Source: Mycobacterium sp. (lineage in GTDB: Bacteria > Actinomycetota > Actinomycetes > Mycobacteriales > Mycobacteriaceae). Taken from it: a stretch of DNA of 64,000 nt. Positions within the stretch are counted from its first letter, which is position 1. Each line of letters starts with the position of its first letter. A program made the position numbers and the translations under genes. Positions 17,149 through 26,825 of this stretch are shown one piece after another. The DNA is taken from contig JAOPWC010000174.1 in assembly GCA_025965895.1 (NCBI GenBank), positions 118,892 through 182,891 on the forward strand, in the 5' to 3' direction. The notes beneath the pieces are model-generated. The model did not search any database, was not told the DNA's origin, and saw only the letters and a list, made by a program, of their open reading frames with translations.

Positions 17149-18348
17149 GTGACAGTTCGTGCTACCACCGACGTGTATTACGACCCGTACAACGTCGACA
17201 TCAACGCCGACCCCTATCCGATGTTCCGACGGCTGCGTGAGGAAGCGCCGCTCTACTACAACGAGCAGCACGACTTCTTTGCGCTGAGCCGCTTCGAGGA
17301 TGTCGACACGGCGTTGGTCAATTACAACGACTTCAGCTCGGCAAAAGGCGCGATCATCGAGCTGATCAAGGCCGACATCGCGATGCCGTCCGGCGTGCTG
17401 ATCTTCGAAGATCCGCCGGCGCATGACATTCATCGCAAACTTCTCGCCAGGATGTTCACGCCACGAAAGATCATGGCGCTCGAACCCAAGATCCGTGAGT
17501 ACTGTGCGCGCAGCCTCGATCCGATCATCGGCAGCGAGCGGTTTGACTTCGTGTCCGATCTCGGTGCGCAGATGCCGATGCGGGTGATCGGCATGCTGCT
17601 GGGGATACCGGAGGAGGATCAAGAGGCTGTCCGGGACCACTCGAACGCCAACATGCGCACTGAGGCAGGCAAACCGATGAACGCCTCGGAAGGCTTGATC
17701 GACACGTCTATCTTCGCTGAATACATCGACTGGCGCACCGAACACCCCTCCGATGACATCATGACCGAACTGCTCAGGGTCGAGTTCGAGGACGAGACCG
17801 GTACGACTCGGCGGCTGACCCGCGACGAGCTGCTGGTGTATGTGAACGTGGTCGCCGGAGCGGGCAACGAGACCACCACCCGGCTGATCGGCTGGGCCGG
17901 CAAGATTCTCGCCGAGCACCCCGACCAGCGCCGCGAGCTCTCCGAGAACCCGTCGCTGATCCCCGCAGCGATCGAGGAGCTGCTGCGCTACGAGCCACCG
18001 GCACCGCACGTGGCCAGGTATGTGACCCGGGATGTGGAGTATTACGGCCAGCCGGTGCCCCGGGGCAGCATCATGCTCATGCTCATCGGCGCAGCGAACC
18101 GGGATCATCGGCGGTTCCCGCCGGACGGCGACGTTTTCGATATCCATCGCGAAATCCGTCAGCACCTGTCCTTCAGTGTCGGCACCCATTACTGCCTGGG
18201 TTCCGCGCTGGCTCGTCTCGAGGGCCGGATTGCGCTCGAGGAAATTTTCAAGAGGTTCCCCGAGTGGCAGGTCGACCTGGCCAATGCATCGCTGTCACCG
18301 ACCTCCACCGTTCGGGGCTGGGACGCCATGCCCGCATTCATTTCGTGA
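17149..18348 (+). CDS. Cytochrome P450
   Basis: 399 residues, soluble bacterial P450. The I-helix oxygen-activation motif is AGAGNETTT near residue 240, the K-helix ExxR is in EELLRYEPP near 280, and the haem-ligand motif is FSVGTHYCLGSALAR near 345. It hydroxylates a substrate using electrons from a ferredoxin; a ferredoxin gene is at 32708. GTG at 17149 has GGGAGG upstream. The sequence is strikingly similar to the P450 at 38871 from the first 30 residues onward (YYDPY, ADPYxMxxRLREEAPLY), so they are recent paralogues. The next gene is a mycofactocin-type SDR that could oxidise the alcohol formed. Confidence 0.94.
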   Translation: MTVRATTDVYYDPYNVDINADPYPMFRRLREEAPLYYNEQHDFFALSRFEDVDTALVNYNDFSSAKGAIIELIKADIAMPSGVLIFEDPPAHDIHRKLLARMFTPRKIMALEPKIREYCARSLDPIIGSERFDFVSDLGAQMPMRVIGMLLGIPEEDQEAVRDHSNANMRTEAGKPMNASEGLIDTSIFAEYIDWRTEHPSDDIMTELLRVEFEDETGTTRRLTRDELLVYVNVVAGAGNETTTRLIGWAGKILAEHPDQRRELSENPSLIPAAIEELLRYEPPAPHVARYVTRDVEYYGQPVPRGSIMLMLIGAANRDHRRFPPDGDVFDIHREIRQHLSFSVGTHYCLGSALARLEGRIALEEIFKRFPEWQVDLANASLSPTSTVRGWDAMPAFIS

Positions 18349-18381
18349 GTCCGTTACTGCGAGTCGAGAATCGAGGATCTG

Positions 18382-19221
18382 ATGACTGGACGAGTTGAAG
18401 GAAAGGTCGCGTTCATCACCGGCGCGGCGCGCGGTCAGGGCCGTAGCCACGCGGTGCGCCTGGCACAGGAGGGCGCCGACATCATTGCCATCGACGTCTG
18501 CAAACCGGTAGTCGCCGAAGGCGGTATACCGGCGTCCACGCCCGAGGATCTGGCCGAGACCGCGGACCTGGTCAAGAGCCATGACCGCCGCATCGTCACG
18601 GCCGAAGTCGACGTGCGCGACTACGACTCGCTGAAAGCCGCGGTTGACAGCGGTGTTGAGCAGCTCGGCCGGCTGGACGTCATCGTGGCCAACGCCGGCA
18701 TCGGCAACGGCGGGCAGACGCTGGACAAGACCAGCGAAGAAGACTGGACGGACATGATCGACGTGAACCTGGGCGGTGTGTGGAAGACCGTCAAGGCGGG
18801 CGTCCCGCACTTGTTGGCCGGCGGCCGCGGCGGGTCGATTATCCTGACCAGCTCCGTGGGCGGCCTCAAGGCCTACCCCCATTGCGGTCATTATGTGGCC
18901 GCCAAACACGGCGTCGTGGGGCTCATGCGCACGTTCGCCGTCGAACTGGGCCAGCACATGATCCGGGTCAACTCGGTGCACCCTACGCACGTCAACACGC
19001 CAATGGTGATGAATGAAGGCACCTTCCGGATGTTTCGGCCCGATTTGGAGAATCCCGGCCCCGACGACATGGCCCCGATCTGCCAGATGTTCCACACCCT
19101 GCCCATTCCATGGGTGGAGCCGGTAGACATCAGCAACGCGGTGCTGTTCTTCGCCTCCGACGAGGCCCGCTACCTCACCGGCGTCACGCTGCCGATCGAT
19201 GCGGGCAGCTGCTTGAAATAG
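18382..19221 (+). CDS. SDR of the mycofactocin-coupled type
   Basis: 279 residues. The N-terminus GKVAFITGAARGQGRSHAVR, followed by LAQEGADIIAIDVC, is the signature of SDRs that keep a tightly bound NAD and are re-oxidised by mycofactocin (TIGR03971-like group). The catalytic residues are Ser in LTSSVGG and Tyr/Lys in YVAAKHG, and the long insert between the second and third strands (VVAEGGIPASTPEDL) is also typical. It follows the P450 by 34 bases and probably oxidises its alcohol product. No mycofactocin biosynthesis genes are in the window, so dependence on that cofactor is inference from the family. Confidence 0.88.
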   Translation: MTGRVEGKVAFITGAARGQGRSHAVRLAQEGADIIAIDVCKPVVAEGGIPASTPEDLAETADLVKSHDRRIVTAEVDVRDYDSLKAAVDSGVEQLGRLDVIVANAGIGNGGQTLDKTSEEDWTDMIDVNLGGVWKTVKAGVPHLLAGGRGGSIILTSSVGGLKAYPHCGHYVAAKHGVVGLMRTFAVELGQHMIRVNSVHPTHVNTPMVMNEGTFRMFRPDLENPGPDDMAPICQMFHTLPIPWVEPVDISNAVLFFASDEARYLTGVTLPIDAGSCLK

Positions 19222-19257
19222 CCGCGGGCGCGCACCGCCAGCGACGCCACCGCAGAC

Positions 19258-20508
19258 TTAGATCGCCGGGTTTTCCAGACTCGCACAGTGCCGTCGGTGG
19301 ATTTCGTCGAGGAACAAGCCGATCACCATCGCGGAGGATCGGGTACGCCACCGGTCGGTCAGGTCGAAGCCGTGACCACCGCCGGGCAGCTCCAGGTAGC
19401 CGACCGTCGATTGTGACGCCGCCCGCAAGGTGTTGACGAACGCCTGGGCCTGCGCCACCGGAATCACCCTGTCACCGGTGCCGTGCACCACCAGAAACGG
19501 CGGCGCGTCAGCGCGCACCCGCGCGATCGGTGACGCCCGCCGGAAAGTCTCCGGATGATCCGCCAGCCGCTGGCGCACGACGATGCGTTCGAGGAATCCG
19601 ACGAACTCATCGCGCTCCGGTGTCGACCGGTCGACCCAGTCGTAGCGTCCGTAGATGCCGACCACGGCGTCGACGGAGGTGTCGGCGTCAGATCCCAATT
19701 CGACAGCGAAGTCTTGATCGTCGTGGGTGAGCCCGGTGAGCGCGGCCAAATGGCCGCCGGCCGAGCATCCGGCGATCGCCACGAAGTGCCGATCTCCGCC
19801 GAACCGGTCGACGTTGGCCCGCGCCCAGGCGACCGCCGCCTTCACATCGAGAATGTGCCTGGGCCAGCGGTGCTGCGGCGCGACGCGGTAATCGACGGAC
19901 AGGCACACCCAGCCCAGCGCCGCCAGATGGGCCATCAAACCGTAGCCCTGAAGCAGCCGACCGCCCAATATCCAGCCCCCGCCTGGGACGAACACAAGCA
20001 CCGGCGCCGGTCCGGGGGGCAGTTCCTGGCGCCGCCACACGTCGAGCACCTGTCCGGGCGCGGTGCCGTACCGCACTCCGCTGCGATACAAGAACTCGCG
20101 GCGCTGCTGGGCCGCCTGCACCAGGGGCGGGAAGCGGTCCGGGACGGGCCACTGCATCCCCGCCCGGTCGGCCGGCACAAAGCCAAGAACCGCTTCGGCA
20201 GCCGCTGAGTTCGTCTGTGCCCGAAGGTGGCTACGCAACTGCGCGGCCTCCGCCCGCTTGACACGGGACGACGCCGGCGACACCAACGCGTTCCGCACCA
20301 GGGCAGAGACCAAGGTGGGGGCATGCCGCGAGCCCCACGCTCCGACCGCGGTGACCGTCCCCATCGGCACCAGATGCTTGCCCACAACAGGCAGCGCGGC
20401 ACACGCATCGCTCACGGCAAGCGCATAGTCGAGCGGACGTGCCTCGGCGAACCACCTTGTGCCCGAGCAGAAGCGCGACCAAGGCCGCCCGCGTTGTGGC
20501 GAAACCAT
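19258..20508 (-). CDS. Alpha/beta-hydrolase, esterase/lipase type
   Basis: 416 residues. The catalytic domain begins about residue 150: FVPGGGWILGG is the HGGG-like oxyanion region, GCSAGGHLA near residue 245 carries the nucleophile Ser, HGTGDRVIP near 345 supplies the Asp, and PGGGHGFD near 375 the His. The N-terminal 140 residues form an extra helical region as in mycobacterial Lip proteins. It probably hydrolyses a carboxyl ester. It converges on the SDR at 19221 and lies 80 bases downstream of the FadD gene on the same strand, so it may be the end of the acyltransferase-FadD unit. Confidence 0.87.
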   Translation of the reverse strand: MVSPQRGRPWSRFCSGTRWFAEARPLDYALAVSDACAALPVVGKHLVPMGTVTAVGAWGSRHAPTLVSALVRNALVSPASSRVKRAEAAQLRSHLRAQTNSAAAEAVLGFVPADRAGMQWPVPDRFPPLVQAAQQRREFLYRSGVRYGTAPGQVLDVWRRQELPPGPAPVLVFVPGGGWILGGRLLQGYGLMAHLAALGWVCLSVDYRVAPQHRWPRHILDVKAAVAWARANVDRFGGDRHFVAIAGCSAGGHLAALTGLTHDDQDFAVELGSDADTSVDAVVGIYGRYDWVDRSTPERDEFVGFLERIVVRQRLADHPETFRRASPIARVRADAPPFLVVHGTGDRVIPVAQAQAFVNTLRAASQSTVGYLELPGGGHGFDLTDRWRTRSSAMVIGLFLDEIHRRHCASLENPAI

Positions 20509-20588
20509 TGGGGCACCTTACCCCGGTTGTCCGCCGTTGAAACGGTCCTCTCCGCAGAGAGAACGAGATTGCGAATCCCCAGAACCGG

Positions 20589-22271
20589 CTAACCGGTCAC
20601 GCCGGTGGCCTTGGACGCCGCGGCCGGCGAGAGCGGCGCCACCCGGGCGTGCAGTTCACTGGGCACTACCTTGCCGGTGGTGCCCCGGGGCAGCTCGTCG
20701 AGCACGCCGATCTCGCGCGGCACCTTGTAATTGGCGAGGTTCTCGCGAACATGCTCCTTGAGCGCGTCCGGCGTGGCCGACGCCATGGTGTGCAGCACCA
20801 CGAAGGCGGCCAGGCGCTGGCCGTACTTTTCGTCGTCCACCCCGATCACCGCAGCTTCGGCGACGTCGGGGTGCGCCATCAGAACCTTTTCCACCTCGAT
20901 CGGGTAAACGTTCTCGCCGCCGGACACGATCATCTCGTCATCACGCCCGACCACGAACAGCCGGCCGGCGGCGTCGAGATAACCCAGGTCGCCAGAGGCC
21001 ATGAATCCCTCGTGGAATTTCTTGCTCGCGCCGCAGGTGTAGCCCTCGAACAGCGTGGAGCTGCGCACGAAGATCTGGCCGACTTCGCCGGCGGGCAACC
21101 GGCTGAATGTGTCGTCGAGGATGCGGATCTCGGTACCCCCGGCGGCTTTTCCGGCAGTGTCGGGCGTCGCCCGCAGATCTTCGGGGGTGGCGGTCGCGAC
21201 CATGCCGGCCTCGGTCGCGTTGTAGTTGTTGTAGATCACGTCGCCGAACTGGTCCATGAATGCGGTCACCACGTCGGGGCGCATACGCGAACCCGAGGCC
21301 GTCACGAACCGCAGTGAGCGGCAGCTGTAGCGGTTGAGCACCTCATCGGGCAGCTCCATGATCCGGTCCAGCATCACCGGCACGACCACCAACCCGGTCG
21401 CCTGGTGGCGATCGATGAGCTGCAGCGTCGGCTGCGGATCGAACTTGCGCCGCGTGACTATCGTGCACGCCATCAGCGCCGAGAAAAGCAGCTGAGAAAA
21501 GCCCCACGCGTGGAACATCGGCGCCGCGATGACCGTGGTCTCTTCGGCGCGCCAGGGTATCCGGTCGAGCATGCCGGTCAGCTCGGCGATGCCGCCGCTA
21601 CTCGCCGGTTTGGCGCCCTTCGGGGTTCCGGTGGTGCCGGAAGTCAACAGGATCATCGTGCTCTTGTGGGCACTGCGCCGTGGCCGCTGACCGGCGTACG
21701 CATCGGACAGTTTGTCGACGGTCAGGTCGGGACGGGCGGCGGAGTCAACGGTCCAGCCGATGATCCGCGTCGCGTCGGGCCTGCCCGCCAGCGCGCGGTC
21801 GAGCGTGTCGGTGAACTCCTCGTCGTAGATGACCGCGTCGACGCCTTCGCGATCCAGCACGTCGCGCAGCGCGGGCCCGGCGAACGACGTGTTCAGCAAC
21901 ACCACATCCGCGCCGATCCGGTTGGCCGCCACGAGCGCCTCGACGAATCCGCGGTGGTTGCGGCACATCACGCCGATGTGTTGCGGTGGCCCGCCGGCCA
22001 ATCCCTGCAGGGCGGCCGCCACCGCGTCACAGCGCTCGTCGAGTTGCCTCCAGGTCAGCGTGCCCCGCTCGTCGATCAGGCCGGGACGGTCCGGGCAGCG
22101 CTGCGCGGCGGCGGTGAAACCCGCGGTGACCGACATGCCTTCGCGTCGCATCGCGGCGGCCATCCGCAGGTATTTGTCCGGCCGCAGCGGCGCGATGAGC
22201 CGCGAGCGCCGCAGCGTGTCCACGGCTGCGCCGATAGCTTGCAGGCGGGACGACACCTCCTGGGGGAACAT
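20589..22271 (-). CDS. Acyl-CoA synthetase (FadD-type AMP-forming ligase)
   Basis: 560 residues. The ATP-binding loop is LLTSGTTGTPKGAK near residue 210, the A5-like motif is YNATEAG near 335, and the GDLGYLDAAGRLFVVGRDDE and ENVYPIEVEK blocks mark the hinge and C-terminal lid; the catalytic Lys is in RGTTGKVV near residue 535. It activates a carboxylic acid to its CoA ester through an acyl-adenylate. The start is 5 bases after the acyltransferase stop, so the two genes are co-transcribed. It resembles mycobacterial FadD2/FadD12-type enzymes, but chain-length preference cannot be read. Confidence 0.9.
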   Translation of the reverse strand: MFPQEVSSRLQAIGAAVDTLRRSRLIAPLRPDKYLRMAAAMRREGMSVTAGFTAAAQRCPDRPGLIDERGTLTWRQLDERCDAVAAALQGLAGGPPQHIGVMCRNHRGFVEALVAANRIGADVVLLNTSFAGPALRDVLDREGVDAVIYDEEFTDTLDRALAGRPDATRIIGWTVDSAARPDLTVDKLSDAYAGQRPRRSAHKSTMILLTSGTTGTPKGAKPASSGGIAELTGMLDRIPWRAEETTVIAAPMFHAWGFSQLLFSALMACTIVTRRKFDPQPTLQLIDRHQATGLVVVPVMLDRIMELPDEVLNRYSCRSLRFVTASGSRMRPDVVTAFMDQFGDVIYNNYNATEAGMVATATPEDLRATPDTAGKAAGGTEIRILDDTFSRLPAGEVGQIFVRSSTLFEGYTCGASKKFHEGFMASGDLGYLDAAGRLFVVGRDDEMIVSGGENVYPIEVEKVLMAHPDVAEAAVIGVDDEKYGQRLAAFVVLHTMASATPDALKEHVRENLANYKVPREIGVLDELPRGTTGKVVPSELHARVAPLSPAAASKATGVTG

Positions 22272-22276
22272 GCTGA

Positions 22277-23083
22277 TCAGCCCAGCACCGGGAAGCGGCG
22301 CTGGCGGGCCAGCCGGTCCAGGGCGGTTTGCATCACGGAGCGGACGTGGGCGTCGACCTCATCGACGTCGGGGTCCGGACCAAACTGTGCGACGATGTCG
22401 ATCGGCTCGAGTGCCTGGGTGATGATCTTGGTCGGTAACGGCAGATTGGGCGGCAAGAGCACGCTCATGCCGAAAGGCAAACCTATGCTTAGGGGCAGAA
22501 TTTCCATCCGTATGCGCGGCAGACCCAGGCGTTTGGCCAGCCAGGTGCCGCGGGTCAGGAAGAACTGGGATTCCTGAGCCCCGATCGACACGGTGGGCAC
22601 GATCGGTACGCCGGCCTCGATGGCGGTCCTGACGTATCCGGTGCGGCCGTTGAAGTCGATGACGTTCTCGCCCAGAGTCGGCCGGTAGGAGTCGTAGTCC
22701 CCGCCCGGAAACACCAGTACTACCGCACCGGAGTGCAATGCGTTGGCAGCGTTCTGCCGGTCGGCGTGGATAACGCCCAAGCGTCGCAACAGTCCGCCCA
22801 CTGGGCCGATGAACACGCCGTAGTGCGCCAGTGTGTACAGCGGACGGTCATATCCGAACGTGTCGTAGAACGCCGGGGCGAAGATGAATACATCGGGGGT
22901 CAGCATGCCGCCGGAGTGGTTCGCCACCACCAACGCGCCGCCGGCGGCCGGGAAGGATTCCAGACCGCGCACCTCGGCCCGGAACCATCGCTTGACGATC
23001 GGGGCGACCGCGTTTTTCACCTGCTCGGTGAGGGCGGGATCCCACTTGGCCATTTCCGGGTTGTCAATGTCGTCGCCGCTCAT
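22277..23083 (-). CDS. Lysophospholipid/glycerol acyltransferase-family protein (PlsC-like)
   Basis: 268 residues. ALVVANHSGGMLTPD near residue 55 is the acyltransferase block 1 with the catalytic His, and LVFPGGDYDSYRP near 125 replaces the usual PEG block as in the DGAT/LPLAT_MGAT-like branch. The enzyme would transfer an acyl group from acyl-CoA to a lipid hydroxyl. A hydrophobic patch is present but no clear transmembrane helix, so it is probably membrane-associated. It directly precedes the FadD gene that could supply its acyl-CoA. The divergent neighbour is an epimerase-like gene. Confidence 0.86.
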   Translation of the reverse strand: MSGDDIDNPEMAKWDPALTEQVKNAVAPIVKRWFRAEVRGLESFPAAGGALVVANHSGGMLTPDVFIFAPAFYDTFGYDRPLYTLAHYGVFIGPVGGLLRRLGVIHADRQNAANALHSGAVVLVFPGGDYDSYRPTLGENVIDFNGRTGYVRTAIEAGVPIVPTVSIGAQESQFFLTRGTWLAKRLGLPRIRMEILPLSIGLPFGMSVLLPPNLPLPTKIITQALEPIDIVAQFGPDPDVDEVDAHVRSVMQTALDRLARQRRFPVLG

Positions 23084-23216
23084 GCCTTCCCCTGCATCAC
23101 GTTCGAGTCGATGTCGATGAATTGAACGCGCCGGTGACTACGGTTGCCCGCGTCCGCACTGCCTCGGCCATGCCTGGTAGCCCCTCTGCCGACGCGATGT
23201 AGCAGCGGATACGTTA

Positions 23217-23233
23217 CTCTCCCGAAACGAGAA
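23217..23233. promoter_or_regulatory. Imperfect palindrome with GAGAA/TTCTC arms
   Basis: On the plus strand CTCTC-CCGAAAC-GAGAA lies 27 bases upstream of the epimerase start. On the other strand the TTCTC arm is preceded by GGATA at the same five-base spacing as in the elements at 16115 and 8993, with two mismatches. Confidence 0.4.
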
Positions 23234-23259
23234 TGTCATATCCGAGATGTGGGGAGACT

Positions 23260-24330
23260 ATGGCGGAGACGGTGCTTGTCACGGGCGGCTTCGGCCTGGT
23301 GGGGTCAGCGACGGCCAGGCGGTTGGCGGCCGACGGGCGCCCGGTGGTGGCGACCGACCTTGGCACTTCCGCGAACCGCAGGGCGGCCGAGGCGCTGCCC
23401 GCCGGCGTCGAAGCCCGATGGGCCGACCTGACGGACCCCGCTCAGGTCGAGCGGCTCATGGCCGAGGTGTCCCCCGCGGCGATCATTCACCTGGCCGCTG
23501 TCATCCCACCGCCGATCTACCGCAATCCCGCCGTCGCCCGCTCGGTCAACGTGGAAGCCACCGCAACGTTGGTGCGGGCCGCCAAGGCCCGGGCGAATCC
23601 GCCGCGCTTCGTCCAGGCCTCGAGCAACGCCGTCTACGGGGCCCGCAACCCGCACCACGTGCCGGCACCGGTCCGGGCCGACACCCCGCCGCGCCCGGCG
23701 GACCTCTACGGTGGTCACAAGCTTGCTGCCGAGGAACTCGTGCGATCGTCGGGCCCGCAGTGGGTGGTGCTGCGGCTCGGCGGGGTGATGAGCGTCGACC
23801 CGGTGGCCATGGCCTTCAACTCCGACGCTTTGTTCTTCGAAAGCGCGCTGCCGACCGACGGCCGGCTGCACACCGTCGACGTCCGCGACGTCGCCGCGGC
23901 GTTCGTGGCGGCCACCACAGCAGATGTCACTGGTGAGATCTTGCTGGTCGCCGGCGACGAGTCACACCGGTTGAGACAGGGCCAGGTCGGGCCCGCCTTG
24001 GCCGCCGCCCGGGGCCTGGCCGGTGCGCTGCCCACCGGTCGGCCGGGTAATCCGGACAGTGACGACGACTGGTTCGTCACCGATTGGATGGACACCACGC
24101 GTGCGCAGCAGGCGCTGTCGTTTCAGCGTCATTCGTGGCCCGACATGCTTGACGAGATGCGCGCGACCGCGGGTTGGAAGCGCTATCCATTGCGCCTGGT
24201 GAGTCCCCTTGCGCGGGTAATCCTGAAACGTCGAGCGGCCTACCGCAATGCGCCCGGGAAGTACGCCGACCCGTGGGAAGCCATCCGGGCCAGGCTGGGC
24301 GAACCCGGGCTGGACGCCGCCCAACCATAA
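23260..24330 (+). CDS. NAD-dependent epimerase/dehydratase-like extended SDR
   Basis: 356 residues. VLVTGGFGLVGSATAR at residues 5-20 is the extended-SDR cofactor motif (TGGxGxxG), and YGGHK near residue 155 supplies the catalytic Tyr and Lys. Relatives include nucleoside-sugar epimerases, 3-beta-hydroxysteroid dehydrogenases and cinnamoyl-type reductases. The start is ATG at 23260 with GGGGAG directly upstream. It stands alone on the plus strand between two minus-strand operons. A steroid- or terpenoid-type alcohol dehydrogenase role fits the context but is not shown. Confidence 0.85.
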   Translation: MAETVLVTGGFGLVGSATARRLAADGRPVVATDLGTSANRRAAEALPAGVEARWADLTDPAQVERLMAEVSPAAIIHLAAVIPPPIYRNPAVARSVNVEATATLVRAAKARANPPRFVQASSNAVYGARNPHHVPAPVRADTPPRPADLYGGHKLAAEELVRSSGPQWVVLRLGGVMSVDPVAMAFNSDALFFESALPTDGRLHTVDVRDVAAAFVAATTADVTGEILLVAGDESHRLRQGQVGPALAAARGLAGALPTGRPGNPDSDDDWFVTDWMDTTRAQQALSFQRHSWPDMLDEMRATAGWKRYPLRLVSPLARVILKRRAAYRNAPGKYADPWEAIRARLGEPGLDAAQP

Positions 24331-24353
24331 GGGCCTCGCGACGACCTTCGGGC

Positions 24354-26825
24354 TCAGCCGCCGGGTGTACTCGAGCCGTACATCGCCGGCGCCCAGCCGA
24401 TGACGTTCTCGGCGTGCAACCCCGCAATCTCGGGCTCCGTCAATCCCAGTTCAGTCAGCAGCTCGTGGTTGTGCTCCCCGAGCAGCGGCGCATGGCGCAC
24501 ATGGAACCGGTCAGGCCCGGCCGACAGCCGCATCGGCACGGTGCTGTGCCTGGCGGGGCGGTTCAGCGGATGATCGACCTCCTCGTAGAAGCCGCGAGCG
24601 CGCACCTGGGTCAACTCAGCGACACGGTGCGGCTGCATCACCTTGCCCACCGGAACGCCGGCTGCCCAGAGGTTTTCGACGATCTCATCGGCGGTCCGCA
24701 GTTGGCACCACTGCGCAAGGTGGATGTCGATGAGGTCGTGCTGCGTTCTGCGGCCGGCGGCCGTGGTGAGGCCGGCATCCATCGCCCACCCGGGCCGGCC
24801 TAGCGCCTCGCGCAGCGACAACCACTGCTCATCGGTGGCGACGGCTACCGCGACCCAGCAGTCCGGTCGGCCGAATTCGTCGAACTCGTTGGTGCGGTAA
24901 AGATTTTGGGGCGCTGCGGCGGGTCCGCGGTTACCCGCGCGTTGCAGCAGCGCGCCGTAGGCGGAGTACTCGATGACCTGCTCGGCGGCCACGTTGAGCG
25001 CAGCGTCGACCATCGCCGCTTCGACGAGCACCCCTTGACCGGTGCGCCGGCGGTGTTCCAACGCCAGCAGCAGACCGTTTAGGGCATGGACGCCCGCATT
25101 CGGGTCACCGACCGCGTACGGCTCGACCGGGTTGTCATCCGGATGCCCGGTCAGCCAGCTCAGCCCGGAGGCACCTTCGATGACGAAGGCAAACGCCGGA
25201 TTGTCGCGCCACGGCCCGTCGACACCGAAGCCGGGCATCCGGACCAGGATCGCCTCCGGGCGCAGCGCCTGCACGGTCGCGAAATCCAGACCGAGCTGGT
25301 CCAATACCCGCGGTGTGTAGTTCTCGACGATCACATCGGACGTCGCGATGAGCCGGCGCAGCAGTTCGCGTCCACGCTCGGTCCCGAAGTTCAGCGTCAC
25401 GCTCTTCTTGTTGGTGTTCAGCCCCGAGAAGATCGGCGATCGCTCCCACCATTGCTCTGCGGTGACCGGCACGTCGGCGATCAGCCGGGTGCCGTCCGGC
25501 CGGGCGGCGGCCTCCACGTGGATGACCTCGGCACCGAGCAAGGCCAAAAAGTGCGTGCAGCAGGGACCGGCCCAGAAGCTCGTCATGTCCAGCACCCGCA
25601 GACCGCGAAACGGTGGCCGGTTTCCGGCGCCGTCGGCGCTCACGGCCTGTCGCGGCGCGCGCCGTGCGGCCCGGTAGTGGTCGGTGTGCTCGCCGAGTTT
25701 CGGTGCCGGCTGCGCATCGGCGAGCCGGGCCGGATGAAGCCGGTACGGGGGTGCTGGCTGGAGGAATCCGTCGCGGGGATTGGTCACAAACGTCCCTCGC
25801 CTCTGATAGTGGTCCATCGTCGTGGCATTTGCGCCATTGACGAGCGGGCCGTTGGGAATCCGGAACGCCGTGGCCAGCTCGCGGATCTCGGCGACGGTGT
25901 GGCTGGCAAGCCATTCCCGGATCTGCGCTTGCCGCAGGTTCGCCTGCTCGGTGATCGACAGCGGCGACTCCTCCTCGATCCATTCGGAATGGCCCACCAT
26001 CGCGCACAGGTCGAACCACTGCTGAGCGGTCCCGCATCCCAGCGCGACCAGACCGTCGCGGGCGGTCGCGACCCCCGGTATCGTGAGCCGCCGGTGGGTG
26101 CGATACGGCCGCCCGAGCGCCTCGGCGAACGATACCGAGTAATAGGTCAGGGACAGGATTTCCGTCTCAAGCATGGACAGGTCGACGAGTTCGCCGACGC
26201 CGGTGTCGAGGGTCCGCACCCGTGAGGCGAGCGTCGCAGCCGCCGCGAACGCGCCGGCGAGCCATTCACCGATCTGTCCGGCGACGAAGACGGGCGCTCT
26301 GTCAGGGGCTCCCCTGCCGAGTCCGATAATCCCGCCGGACCACGCCTGCACCGTGAACTCGGTTGCCGGGCGGTCTCGCCAGGGGCCATCCAGGCCGAAC
26401 GGCGTAATCGAGGTAACCGTCAGATGAGGATGGGCGCGCTGAATGTCTCTGGGCGCCAATAACCGGTGCTCGGCAATTGCCGAGCCGCGCGACCACACGA
26501 CGGCGTCGACCGAAGCCAGTAGCTCACTGACGAACTCCACGTCGTCGGCGTGTGCGGGATCGGCGACCACGCTGTGCTTGGAGCACGCGAGGTAGCTGAA
26601 CAACGCGCCATCGCTGCCAGCCGGAATCGTCGCACCCGATGCTGACCAGCCGCGCAGCGGATCACCGTGCGGCGGTTCGACTTTGATGATCTGTGCGCCA
26701 CCGTCGGCCAGCAGTTTGGTGGCATAGGCACCGGCAATCCCGGTGGACAGGTCGACGACGGTGTAGCCGCGCAGTGGTGGCTCAATCGAAGAGCCCGCCG
26801 AGTCGTGGTCGCTATTGGGCGGCAT
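24354..26825 (-). CDS. Double-domain CaiB/BaiF CoA-transferase
   Basis: 823 residues, two CaiB domains in tandem, about 1-385 and 400-823. Each starts with a typical segment (YTVVDLSTGIAGAYATKLLA; LRVLDMTSFWAGPCCTHFLA). The second domain has the catalytic Asp in YAVGDPNAGVHA near residue 585. The matching place in the first domain reads FVAGQIGEWLAG, with Gln instead of Asp, so the first half is probably non-catalytic and structural, forming an intramolecular dimer. The ATG overlaps the crotonase gene by 14 bases. It is the last gene of the P450/M24 operon and would provide or exchange the CoA ester. Confidence 0.9.
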   Translation of the reverse strand: MPPNSDHDSAGSSIEPPLRGYTVVDLSTGIAGAYATKLLADGGAQIIKVEPPHGDPLRGWSASGATIPAGSDGALFSYLACSKHSVVADPAHADDVEFVSELLASVDAVVWSRGSAIAEHRLLAPRDIQRAHPHLTVTSITPFGLDGPWRDRPATEFTVQAWSGGIIGLGRGAPDRAPVFVAGQIGEWLAGAFAAAATLASRVRTLDTGVGELVDLSMLETEILSLTYYSVSFAEALGRPYRTHRRLTIPGVATARDGLVALGCGTAQQWFDLCAMVGHSEWIEEESPLSITEQANLRQAQIREWLASHTVAEIRELATAFRIPNGPLVNGANATTMDHYQRRGTFVTNPRDGFLQPAPPYRLHPARLADAQPAPKLGEHTDHYRAARRAPRQAVSADGAGNRPPFRGLRVLDMTSFWAGPCCTHFLALLGAEVIHVEAAARPDGTRLIADVPVTAEQWWERSPIFSGLNTNKKSVTLNFGTERGRELLRRLIATSDVIVENYTPRVLDQLGLDFATVQALRPEAILVRMPGFGVDGPWRDNPAFAFVIEGASGLSWLTGHPDDNPVEPYAVGDPNAGVHALNGLLLALEHRRRTGQGVLVEAAMVDAALNVAAEQVIEYSAYGALLQRAGNRGPAAAPQNLYRTNEFDEFGRPDCWVAVAVATDEQWLSLREALGRPGWAMDAGLTTAAGRRTQHDLIDIHLAQWCQLRTADEIVENLWAAGVPVGKVMQPHRVAELTQVRARGFYEEVDHPLNRPARHSTVPMRLSAGPDRFHVRHAPLLGEHNHELLTELGLTEPEIAGLHAENVIGWAPAMYGSSTPGG

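Noticed and set aside
20548..20563. CTCTC-CGCAGA-GAGAA as another copy of the shared operator
   Set aside because: The spacing and one arm differ from the consensus, and the match could be chance.
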